DNA from: a virus
Virus record (IMG/VR): IMGVR_UViG_3300036806_000012
Location: 1 to 41,368 of that record
Length of the DNA: 41,368 bases
Reading direction: 5' to 3' (one strand)
Under the pieces are notes generated by a model. That model ran no database searches, had not been told where the DNA came from, and was given only the letters and a program-made list of their open reading frames with translations. This document shows positions 7,521 through 14,691 of the stretch, piece after piece. Each line of letters starts with the position of its first letter. Position 1 is the first letter of the stretch. Made by a program: the position numbers and the translations under genes.

Positions 7521-10500
7521 TCAGACTGGTGTGAATATGAATAGATTCGAAGCTGTCGGACGACCTTGACGTCCTTGAAGTCGCATCTTGTGCATTGAGA
7601 CTGAACCGAAGCCTGTGATCTTCTCATACGCAGATCCAGACAAGCTCATCTTATGCATACGAACTGAGCCGGAACCTCTTACAATCTCGATTCCTGTCCC
7701 AGACAAGCCCATCTTATGAAGTGCAACTGATCCTGACCCAGAAACGGATTCTGTACCGCCCGAACCAGAAAGACCCATCTTGTGCATACGAACTGAGCCT
7801 GTGGCTGTTAGCTTCTCATGACCAGACGCAGACAATCGCATCTTGTGCATACGAACTGAGCCGGTAGCCGTGAGCTTCTCGTGACCAGATCCAGACAAGC
7901 CCATCTTGTGCATGCGAACTGAGCCTGTGGCTGTGAGCTTCTCAAATCCAGATCCAGACAGGCCCATCTTGTGCATCGAGATTGAACCGGTGCCAAACAA
8001 CGGAGCTGTTCCAGCTGCAGACAAGCCCATCTTGTGCATCGAGACAGAGCCTGAACCGCTTACAACATTACCGACAGTTCCGCCACCAGACAGGCCCATC
8101 TTGTGCATTGAGACAGAGCCTGTACCATATAGAGGCGCAGTTCCTGTTCCAGACAAGCCCATCTTATGCATAGCGACAGAACCTGAGCCAAGCAAGGGTG
8201 CTTCGCCAGTTCCAGACAGACCCATCTTGTGCATTGAGACAGAGCCTGTACCTGAAATCAGTTCTTGACCCGTTCCAGACAAGCCCATCTTGTGCATCGA
8301 GACAGAACCAGATCCCGAAAGCTTCTCGAAACCGGTTCCGCTCAGGCCCATCTTGTGCATGGCAATTGAACCAGTGCCATACAATGGAGCTATACCCGTT
8401 CCAGACAAGCCCATCTTATGCATAGCGACAGAACCTGTCGCCGTGAGCTTCTCAAATCCTGAACCAGACAGGCCCATCTTGTGCATTGCAATGGATCCAG
8501 AACCAAACAACGGTGCTGTTCCAGTTCCAGACAAGCCCATCTTGTGCATCGAGACAGAACCTGTTGCTACAAGCTTCTCATACCCAGAACCAGACAGACC
8601 CATCTTGTGCATTCGAACTGAACCAGAACCGAACAGGGGAGCATGACCAGTTCCGGAAAGGCCCATCTTGTGCATGCGAACTGAGCCTGTGGCTGTGAGC
8701 TTTTCGAACCCAGAACCAGACAAACCCATCTTGTGCATTCGAACTGAAGGAGGACTGAGAGGTCCATTCTCAGAGAAACCGACTACATCGATCCAGAACG
8801 GACCGTCGCTAGTCGCGCTGTTCTGGTTTCCAACATCGATCCGCCCAATCACGTCGCCGAAAGTGATGGACGAGAAATCTTTGACAACAGCAGGAACCGC
8901 GTCTTTTTGATGCGTATACACTTCGACGTGAATCGTTCCTGCGACGGTGTCAATGTATCCTTCGATTCGGAAATACGTGTTGTTGGCTATCCCGCTAAGG
9001 ATTGTTCCAACTCCAGTAAACCCCGAACCATAAGAAGCGGTAATTGTATTGGCTGTGACTAGCGGAGAGAAGAGATGTGTACCTGAACTATTCCGGAATG
9101 CGAACGGACGGAACGCAGGCGTTGCTGCTGCCGTTATAAGCTGGTCACAACGGAAATACATCTTCGTTCTTGTATAGCTAAGAGATCCTGCGAGGGTCCA
9201 CTGACCAGAAACAACCCCTGCAGTTCCCGCTGTGGCTACCTTGAGAGCCATGGCGTCAAGACCGAGATTGGTATTGTCAGCTGCAAGAGTTGCAGACGCA
9301 GGAATAACAATCGCGTCGAACTTTCTTCCGGATACTCCACCAGTATTGCCTGTAGTGAGAGTCGTTCCGTTACTCAAGCCAGAGAAATCGTTCCACAGAT
9401 CTGGAGCATGGAGAACGCCAGTAATAGCGATACCCATTTTGTGCATGGCTACCGAACCGGTGCCTCCGACGAATGCTACGCCAGATCCAGACAAGCCCAT
9501 CTTGTGCATGTGAACTGAGCCTGTGCCTGTAACCATTGAACTAACAGTTCCAGACCCACTGAGACCCATTTTGTGCATCGCAACAGAGCCAGTGGCTGTG
9601 AGCTTCTCGTGACCAGTTCCACTCAGGCCCATCTTGTGCATACGAACTGAGCCTGTGGCTGTGAGCTTCTCATGACCAGTTCCGGAAAGACCCATCTTGT
9701 GCATGGCAATTGAACCAGTGCCTGTAACAAGAACAGGAGGAATTGCGCCAATTGCACTGACAGCCACATCGCCGAAGTACAGATCGCTTCCTACAGAACC
9801 GAAGTCAGAAGCACCAATCCAGAATTGATCTGCAGCAGCATGAGTATTGACGTTGGTTCCGCTGAGAGTTTCTGCTGGTGTACCAGATTCAGGGTTCGTG
9901 TAGATTTTGAGTGAGAAACTTCCAGTAGTAGCATTACCCACGAAGTCAAACTCAAGTCTTACGTCCGCACCTGTAATGACTGTGGTTGATGTAGCAAGAC
10001 CTGCGAATGTGGAATCCAGGACCACTATATGACCTGACGTGTCCACATACGCACCACAGCACATCGTGAACGTGCTGTTGTCATCCCACGCCATAATTCT
10101 TGCAAGTGCTGTTGGAGGTGACGCCATGTAGATGTAAGCATCAGAGTAGCCGTCTGTCGGTGCTACGTGCCATGCACAGTAAGCAACGCTAGCACCACCT
10201 ACAGCATGTATGCTCGTAGCTTTCCCGTTGAATGTATGACTATTCGAGAAAGCAAGAGAAGAGCCCGCTCCTGAAACATTCGCCTCAGCAAACTGATCTG
10301 GACCGCCTGTGTTTGCAGTCGTTACAGTAGATGCGTTAGTTCCAGTACAACTGTTCTTGAACTCTGATTTAGGAAGCGGTCTGACTGCTATGACTATGGC
10401 AGAGTTTCTTGCTTGAGATGTATCGAACGCACTGAACGTAGCTACATCTTCTGATGCTGTATTGTTCTGTCTGAAAGCAACAGCGGCATCACAGCCGCCA

Positions 10501-11069
10501 ACTGCATCCTGGCTAATTCCAGTTCCAACAAGATTACTATAGTTTGTTGGAGCTGTTGAACCTATACCTGTAAATGAGCCAGTAGTAGAAGTTTCGCCAC
10601 ATCCACCCAGAGCAATCCACAAAGTATCATCAGCTCCCCAGCTTGGAACAAGAGCCGCCGGGTTTGCAGCTGAAGACGTGCCATTCGCAATTGCAGTGTG
10701 TTCAGGAGGTGTAGTCGCATGCGCACCAGGAATCGACAGGATAAACATAACTGCGTCGCCAGTTACAGTCGCAGCTTGTGTGACAGCGATCGTTCCTGTC
10801 TCAGATCCCGTAGACCACTTATATGCCATGCCGATGGACATGTTGGATGTAGTTCCTCCAACATCTCCGAACTCAGTCCAGCCAGCACTCCAGCCGGAAA
10901 ACACTGCTCCGGCTGAGGCGCTCGACTGATAGACAACACAAACAGCGATCAGCAAATCGCCCGAGTTTTTGGTAAGACCAGAAAGATTCGGGAAAGTACG
11001 AGTCGCCGTTGCATTAGCCTGCACATTATGAACAATGCGACCACCTGTAGGGATGGTGGGAAACGTCAT
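7521..11069 (-). CDS. Large repeat-rich virion fibre / adhesin-like protein
   Basis: This 1182-residue protein has an N-terminal beta domain (~1-230). Next come a lectin/LamG-like beta domain (~235-445, with SEFKNSCTG, a CAWHVA region and FWIGASDFG), five short repeats, a second similar beta domain (~560-770) and 19 more repeats. The repeat unit is about 21 residues, GSVxMHKMGLSGtG plus a variable tail of about seven, giving 24 units in all. The composition (Gly, Ser, Thr, Val) and the repeats point to an elongated beta structure on the virion, such as a head or tail fibre that binds the host surface. It lies among head genes, not after the tail tip, so a head fibre is possible. No enzymatic motif is visible. 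Confidence 0.7.
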   Translation of the reverse strand: MTFPTIPTGGRIVHNVQANATATRTFPNLSGLTKNSGDLLIAVCVVYQSSASAGAVFSGWSAGWTEFGDVGGTTSNMSIGMAYKWSTGSETGTIAVTQAATVTGDAVMFILSIPGAHATTPPEHTAIANGTSSAANPAALVPSWGADDTLWIALGGCGETSTTGSFTGIGSTAPTNYSNLVGTGISQDAVGGCDAAVAFRQNNTASEDVATFSAFDTSQARNSAIVIAVRPLPKSEFKNSCTGTNASTVTTANTGGPDQFAEANVSGAGSSLAFSNSHTFNGKATSIHAVGGASVAYCAWHVAPTDGYSDAYIYMASPPTALARIMAWDDNSTFTMCCGAYVDTSGHIVVLDSTFAGLATSTTVITGADVRLEFDFVGNATTGSFSLKIYTNPESGTPAETLSGTNVNTHAAADQFWIGASDFGSVGSDLYFGDVAVSAIGAIPPVLVTGTGSIAMHKMGLSGTGHEKLTATGSVRMHKMGLSGTGHEKLTATGSVAMHKMGLSGSGTVSSMVTGTGSVHMHKMGLSGSGVAFVGGTGSVAMHKMGIAITGVLHAPDLWNDFSGLSNGTTLTTGNTGGVSGRKFDAIVIPASATLAADNTNLGLDAMALKVATAGTAGVVSGQWTLAGSLSYTRTKMYFRCDQLITAAATPAFRPFAFRNSSGTHLFSPLVTANTITASYGSGFTGVGTILSGIANNTYFRIEGYIDTVAGTIHVEVYTHQKDAVPAVVKDFSSITFGDVIGRIDVGNQNSATSDGPFWIDVVGFSENGPLSPPSVRMHKMGLSGSGFEKLTATGSVRMHKMGLSGTGHAPLFGSGSVRMHKMGLSGSGYEKLVATGSVSMHKMGLSGTGTAPLFGSGSIAMHKMGLSGSGFEKLTATGSVAMHKMGLSGTGIAPLYGTGSIAMHKMGLSGTGFEKLSGSGSVSMHKMGLSGTGQELISGTGSVSMHKMGLSGTGEAPLLGSGSVAMHKMGLSGTGTAPLYGTGSVSMHKMGLSGGGTVGNVVSGSGSVSMHKMGLSAAGTAPLFGTGSISMHKMGLSGSGFEKLTATGSVRMHKMGLSGSGHEKLTATGSVRMHKMRLSASGHEKLTATGSVRMHKMGLSGSGGTESVSGSGSVALHKMGLSGTGIEIVRGSGSVRMHKMSLSGSAYEKITGFGSVSMHKMRLQGRQGRPTASNLFIFTPV
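7556..8748 (-). repeat. Tandem 63-bp coding repeats, 19 units
   Basis: Nineteen consecutive units of about 63 bp encode the C-terminal MHKMGLSGtG repeats of the fibre protein. The core (plus strand cccatcttgtgcat) is nearly invariant, while the intervening segments alternate between a few versions (xEKLTAT, xAPLFGS and others). The units keep the reading frame, so unequal recombination would change protein length in steps of 21 residues. Confidence 0.95.
9418..9732 (-). repeat. Tandem 63-bp coding repeats, 5 units
   Basis: Five units of the same family lie between the two lectin-like domains of the fibre protein. The last-translated unit (MHKMGIAITG) is degenerate. Their near identity with the larger block suggests duplication or gene conversion between blocks. 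Confidence 0.93.
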
Positions 11070-11096
11070 GGATCTGCCACCTCCCTTTCAGGCAGG

Positions 11097-11525
11097 CTAC
11101 TCGAGCTGGGTGATGGTGAACGAACTGATCTCGACATCCTCGCCGGCGACAAGCGACGTGGTGACCAGGTTGAGGTCAGAGGCACTGGTTCCGACCTGAC
11201 CGTCGAACACGATCGAGGTTCCGTTGGACTTGAGCACACGGAACCAGGCCGCGGTGCCTGTGTTGTCAGCTGAAGTGTCTCCCGTGATTGTGGCCGCAGT
11301 CGCGGTGACCACCTTCGAGCCCGCGGATCCGGAAGCAGAGGACGCGCCGAACGCAGTCGAAGCCAGGGTCAGAGTTGCGAGAAGCGTCTGGGCACCAAGC
11401 GCCGTATTGGCGTCAGTGGGCTGCGAGCCGGTGTAGATCTTGAGAGTTCCCGAGTTGCACAACGCGGCGACGGCGTCAACCGCAGCCTTCGTCGCCTCAT
11501 CGGAGAAGAACGGAGTATTGCCCAT
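11097..11525 (-). CDS. Small beta-rich virion protein
   Basis: A 142-residue protein rich in Ala, Ser and Thr. It begins MGNTPFFSDEATKAAVDAVAALCNSGTLKIYTG, followed by LLATLTLASTAFG and a C-terminal half of beta strands. Proteins with this plan (a short helix, SGTLxIYxG, then ATLTLxxxAFG) are common in actinobacteriophage virion gene clusters, and their function is not established. It sits between the connector and the large fibre and is likely made late as a decoration or minor structural protein. Confidence 0.55.
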   Translation of the reverse strand: MGNTPFFSDEATKAAVDAVAALCNSGTLKIYTGSQPTDANTALGAQTLLATLTLASTAFGASSASGSAGSKVVTATAATITGDTSADNTGTAAWFRVLKSNGTSIVFDGQVGTSASDLNLVTTSLVAGEDVEISSFTITQLE

Positions 11526-11552
11526 GTTGTTCTTTCCTTGTCGTGTGAGTGA

Positions 11553-12266
11553 TCAGAAACCAGCAGTGAAACCCGAGAACCATTCAGCGTCGGACTCGCT
11601 GTAGATAGAGCTGATGATGTCTGTGGATGCTGGAGACAGATCCGGCTCTCCAGCACTTCCCCAGTTCCAGCCGGCACCCCAGGTAACGCCGTGGCCGTTG
11701 GACTTCAGCTCCACATTGATGTGCTCGCCGTCCACACCATTGACCGGAGCATTGAGTGTGCAGTCTCCGGTCAGCGTGAGATAGAACGTATTGCCCAGAG
11801 AAGCGTCAGGAGTGATCACAGACGCAAACGACAGCTGCACAACCTTGACAGCGAAGAACGTGATCTTCGACTGCTCGAAGACAACTGGAGTATCGGTCGC
11901 GAAAGGATCACTTGGCGGGCTGAGAGCTTCAACAGCCACGTTGATACGCCATCCAAGCTGCAAAAGCTGCTGTGTCACTGCATCGATCGCGAAAGACGTC
12001 GCCGGCGGATCGAAAGCCATCTTGACTGACTGGAAAATGTACTGCTTTACCATTCCGAGATAGCCAAGATCGGCAATGTACTGAGACCACAGAGTGGTGT
12101 TGTCCTGAATGATGAAGCCGGTGTCCGAGCCCACACCGAACTGCTGGAGAGACCCGAACGCAGCGTTGATGAACACGACGATGTCGAGATCGAACGCTGT
12201 GTACTCAGCATCAAAGCCGAGTGTCTTCTTGACTGTGTCCAGAATGCTGTCTGGATTGGTTGACAT
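11553..12266 (-). CDS. Head-tail adaptor domain fused to a fibre-like beta domain
   Basis: Residues 1-~115 resemble the gp6/Ad1-type head-tail connector: SILDTVKKTLGFDAEYTAFD (7-26), VVFINAAFGSLQQFGVG, LGMVKQYIFQSVKMAFDPPATSF and a WRINVA helix end. This kind of protein forms the ring below the portal. Residues ~135-237 are different, with LGNTFYLTLTGDCTL, GEHINVELKSNGHGVTW and DAEWFSGFTAGF. That is a beta domain usually seen at the ends of phage tail or head fibres. The combination suggests a neck protein with an exposed appendage. It lies far upstream of the portal, downstream of the endolysin. Confidence 0.7.
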   Translation of the reverse strand: MSTNPDSILDTVKKTLGFDAEYTAFDLDIVVFINAAFGSLQQFGVGSDTGFIIQDNTTLWSQYIADLGYLGMVKQYIFQSVKMAFDPPATSFAIDAVTQQLLQLGWRINVAVEALSPPSDPFATDTPVVFEQSKITFFAVKVVQLSFASVITPDASLGNTFYLTLTGDCTLNAPVNGVDGEHINVELKSNGHGVTWGAGWNWGSAGEPDLSPASTDIISSIYSESDAEWFSGFTAGF

Positions 12267-12284
12267 CGGGTCTCTCCAGAGTGG

Positions 12285-13130
12285 TTAGATATGGCAGGCC
12301 TTCTGGGCAGCCAGGAAAGCCTTCTCCGTGTTCATGCCCCAGATGCCGTCCACTCCCTTGGGATCGAAGCCCATGTCCTTGAGAGCGGTCTGAGCATGCT
12401 TGACCGTCCCCGGCAGAGAAGCCTTGGAATTGGGGCCCCAGATTCCGTCAGCGGACGTGCCGACGCACTGCTGCGTATACTTCACGCCGAACGGGAACTG
12501 CATAGCACCCGCAGCGGCCACAGCGAGACCGTGATTGCTGGTCTGATGACCCCACATGTTGTCTTCGGTCGCGCGGACAGCCTTCTGGAACGACTTGCAG
12601 TTGGGCCTGGCAGGGTCAGGAACCGGCGTTGGTGCTGGGGGAGAAGAAGCCTTCCAGAACCTGTCGTCGTAGATGATGCTCCTGTCCCAGTGACCACCGG
12701 TCTGTCCCGTGCCGTCGCGCTGACAGCCCATGACGCCGAAGCCCGTGTACGGAGTGCCGTCGAGAGTCGCGATCCACAGGAAGTAATCCTGATTCAGGAT
12801 CTGGCTCTTGGTGAGACGTCGCACCTCGGGAATGGTGGAGCGGTTGCAGTAGATCACCGCGTCCTTCTTGCCGGTGTGCTTGTTGTGCTGAATGACCCAC
12901 TGCTCGAGGTCGCCGGTCTTATCACCGGTCTCCCAGTCACGGGCATCCGCATCGGGACGCGATCCGTTGACGTCGATGATGCAGTGACCGTACTTGGAAT
13001 GCGGGAATCGGAGCTGCAGTGCAGCCTGAGTCACGACACCGAAGTGACCGTCGACATAGACGCCGACGATTTGCACGGTCTTGGGAATGTCGAACATGTC
13101 AGTGGAGTCACCCATAACACGATTCGTCAT
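12285..13130 (-). CDS. Endolysin with C-terminal peptidoglycan-binding domain
   Basis: A 281-residue cell-wall hydrolase. Residues ~15-160 form a glycoside-hydrolase-like domain of the DUF1906/GH25-like type: VGVYVDGHFGV, CIIDVNGS, DAVIYCNRSTIP, YFLWIATLDG and WDRSIIYDDRFW. A Pro-rich linker (~165-178) follows. The C-terminus has a PG_binding_1-like unit with ADGIWGPNSK and VDGIWGMNTEKAFLAAQ. No signal peptide is visible, so release would depend on a holin; one is encoded about 20 kb away at 33112-33435. The ATG follows AGGAGAGG. The catalytic class (muramidase or other) is inferred, not proven. Confidence 0.8.
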   Translation of the reverse strand: MTNRVMGDSTDMFDIPKTVQIVGVYVDGHFGVVTQAALQLRFPHSKYGHCIIDVNGSRPDADARDWETGDKTGDLEQWVIQHNKHTGKKDAVIYCNRSTIPEVRRLTKSQILNQDYFLWIATLDGTPYTGFGVMGCQRDGTGQTGGHWDRSIIYDDRFWKASSPPAPTPVPDPARPNCKSFQKAVRATEDNMWGHQTSNHGLAVAAAGAMQFPFGVKYTQQCVGTSADGIWGPNSKASLPGTVKHAQTALKDMGFDPKGVDGIWGMNTEKAFLAAQKACHI

Positions 13131-13142
13131 TTGTTCCTCTCC

Positions 13143-13550
13143 TTACCAGAAGGTAGTGTCTCCCGGCCGCCTCTGAATGAACGGCCTCTCAAGAAGACTT
13201 GCGTCCCCGTAATGTATGGCATTGTGAGTTCTGAGTGAAGTCGCAATCAGATACTCAGAATCAAGAATCGCTGGATCCGCTCTTGTAATGTCCACAACTT
13301 TCATGGGATTCATGTGATGAATACAAATTTTGTTCCAGATCTCGCGACCTTCAATGCCAAGATCACAACCAAGATCCCTTGCGATGACCTCATAACGAAC
13401 AAGTCTCCATTGCGCAGAGGTATAGAACGTTTGGTTGATCCATCGCTCAAAACCGAAGGTTGCGACACCTACTGAAGAATGCACACGCAAATACTCGTAG
13501 CGTTCTTCGAAACCTTGGATTCTGCTTAGCTCAGTATAGGTTCTAATCAT
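13143..13550 (-). CDS. HNH endonuclease next to the small terminase
   Basis: A 135-residue protein with the phage HNH signature: CIHHMNP (76-82) and a later THNAIHYGD (108-116) contribute the His and Asn metal-site residues. HNH proteins beside terminase genes in siphoviruses cooperate with terminase in DNA cutting at packaging (established for HK97 gp74-like proteins). The ATG at 13550 overlaps the end of the small terminase (GATGATTAG). An upstream in-frame start at 13580 is less likely because it would lie deeper in that gene. No CxxC zinc pairs flank the motif. Confidence 0.72.
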   Translation of the reverse strand: MIRTYTELSRIQGFEERYEYLRVHSSVGVATFGFERWINQTFYTSAQWRLVRYEVIARDLGCDLGIEGREIWNKICIHHMNPMKVVDITRADPAILDSEYLIATSLRTHNAIHYGDASLLERPFIQRRPGDTTFW

Positions 13551-13875
13551 CGAGTTCCTCGGGCTCTTGCATACCTGCATACGACCGCATAGCCTTCAGT
13601 GCGTTGGCATATAGCTCTTCGACACGAGCGGCCGATGCCAACGACTCGACTTTTGCTTTAAGAAGCTCATTCTCGCCCTTGAGCCTCTCTTGTTCGAGTT
13701 TCTCTCTTGTTGTTCCGAGTTTGAGATAGTGAGTGATTACTTGCGAGGAAGCTCTTCCTGCTCTAATTTGCTGCTCGGCAAGGTCGACTGCAGCCGCAAT
13801 GAGCTGATTCTCACGGGCTTCTGGTGTGGTGGCCGGTGGACGCTCAGGCTTTTTATTTTGACTGCGAGAAGCCAT
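13543..13875 (-). CDS. Putative terminase small subunit
   Basis: A 110-residue, highly charged helical protein. It starts MASRSQNKKPERPPATTPEARENQLIA, then has VDLAEQQIRAGRASSQVITHYLKLGTTREKLEQERLKGENELLKAKVESL and an acidic tail. The central part is a long coiled coil. From memory, this family is annotated as terminase small subunit in many phages of Gram-positive hosts and is found beside HNH and large terminase genes. It would recognise the packaging site and recruit the large subunit. The ATG follows GGAGGTGAACGC. The assignment is by pattern and place. Confidence 0.65.
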   Translation of the reverse strand: MASRSQNKKPERPPATTPEARENQLIAAAVDLAEQQIRAGRASSQVITHYLKLGTTREKLEQERLKGENELLKAKVESLASAARVEELYANALKAMRSYAGMQEPEELDD

Positions 13876-14050
13876 GCGTTCACCTCCACTTACAGAGACT
13901 ATTAGCTGACTGACGAGGACTTCAGGAGGAGACGCCGGAACTTTCCTGTACCTTCCAGAGAGGTAGAAGGTGAAGCTGGCCCCGGGGGAGTAGACCTAAC
14001 TTCAAGGAGAAAACCGGCGTCTCCAGCTGAGGCACCCTCCAGACGGAGAG
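13876..14050 (-). other. Structured non-coding segment upstream of the small terminase
   Basis: There is no gene in this 175-nt gap. A perfect 11-bp stem (13928-13938 pairing with 14014-14024, GGAGACGCCGG and its complement) encloses about 75 nt. That loop contains at least one inner stem (ACCTTC at 13950-13955 with GAAGGT at 13966-13971) and a CCCCGGGGG run. No T-run follows, so it is not a plain terminator. Its place just before the small terminase fits a packaging (cos/pac) site or a structured leader RNA. Which of these is correct is not decided by the sequence. Confidence 0.5.
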
Positions 14051-14296
14051 CTAAGCCACGTCGGCGTCGAAAACGCCCGTTCCCCTGCTCAGAACCCTGA
14101 CGTCGCTTGAACCTTCTGAGACGGCGAAGTAGGCGTCACCTCCGCCCACGGCGACAGCTCTTCCGGCCGAAACCTGAAGGCCGTTGTCCACTGTGACGTC
14201 TGCATCGTCCAGAACGTACAGCGGATCGTCTCCCAAGTTCTGGATCAGAAGCGGACCTGGCCCGAGTTCTGCCACGTTCGTGTCGACAGTTGGCAT
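14051..14296 (-). CDS. Small beta-rich putative virion decoration protein
   Basis: An 81-residue protein starting MPTVDTNVAELGPGPLLIQNLG, followed by VLDDADVTVDNGLQVSAGRAVAVGG and a beta-rich end. The pattern (an N-terminal short strand, xNLGxxPxYVxxxxVTxxxGxxVxAG) is that of small phage structural proteins of unknown role. ATG at 14296 has AGGAAGGA 5-6 nt upstream. A longer frame from 14380 would begin inside the G/C hairpin and lacks a binding site. It is the first gene after a probable terminator and may head the late operon. Confidence 0.6.
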   Translation of the reverse strand: MPTVDTNVAELGPGPLLIQNLGDDPLYVLDDADVTVDNGLQVSAGRAVAVGGGDAYFAVSEGSSDVRVLSRGTGVFDADVA

Positions 14297-14340
14297 TTGT
14301 GTCCTTCCTGCACGGCTTGAAATTGATCGACTTTGAGGCA

Positions 14341-14375
14341 AAAATTCCGCCGGGGCCTTTTTAGGCAGCGGGCGA
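14341..14375 (-). terminator. Probable intrinsic terminator
   Basis: On the minus strand a GC-rich hairpin (outer CGCC/GGCG, inner GCCT-AAAA-AGGC) spans 14375-14349 and is followed by GAATTTTT at 14348-14341. It lies between the 85-residue gene and the next operon, so it would end transcription coming from the RNA polymerase-like gene. Confidence 0.5.
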
Positions 14376-14381
14376 TGCATA

Positions 14382-14412
14382 GGGGGGGTACAAATTTTCG
14401 AGACCCCCCCTC
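14382..14412. repeat. Perfect G7/C7 inverted repeat
   Basis: AGGGGGGGT (14382-14390) pairs exactly with ACCCCCCCT (14404-14412) across a 13-nt loop. Additional G runs of the minus-strand transcript lie just upstream (GGGGGTGG). The hairpin is not followed by a T-run. It may stabilise an RNA 3' end, block a polymerase, or mark a DNA processing site. Confidence 0.6.
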
Positions 14413-14426
14413 CACCCCCTTTAGAA

Positions 14427-14684
14427 TTATGCAGCCGTTGGACGTACAGCTTTCCTGTATATTCCGCTAACGTTCTGCTGACAAATCTCTTCGATCGCTG
14501 ACTCTATCTCTGCATCCTGATCAGCTTCAGACAAATCAAGACTAACGTTAGCTATCCTAGCCAGGAAGCCAGGTGTGTCGTACCCTTGGTCATGGTCGAA
14601 TGCATACCACTCATCGTAATTCGTGAAGGGATTCCAAGGATTATCGACAGTAGTCAGCATGTGTTCTTCGCTACCGTCAGCCAT
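14427..14684 (-). CDS. Conserved small phage protein paired with the RNA polymerase-like gene
   Basis: This 85-residue acidic protein carries MLTTVDNPWNPFTNYDEWYAFDHDQGYDTPGFLARI, then an acidic helix EADQDAEIESAIEEIC and IYRKAVRP. I recall the same plan (TTIDNPxxPFxxFDEWYxFDxxxGYxTxxxLARI) in many phages of Gram-positive bacteria, commonly next to homologues of the 883-residue neighbour. Function unknown. The conserved adjacency suggests it could be a partner of that protein. The ATG is preceded by AGGAGGACC and lies 7 nt after the neighbour's stop. Confidence 0.65.
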   Translation of the reverse strand: MADGSEEHMLTTVDNPWNPFTNYDEWYAFDHDQGYDTPGFLARIANVSLDLSEADQDAEIESAIEEICQQNVSGIYRKAVRPTAA

Positions 14685-14691
14685 GGTCCTC

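Noticed and set aside
7556-8748. CRISPR-like regular repeats
   Set aside because: The repeats are in frame, translate into a regular protein repeat, and the linkers are not unique spacers.
12291-13238. Plus-strand open frame of 315 codons
   Set aside because: Antisense to the endolysin, with typical mirror composition and no ribosome binding site.
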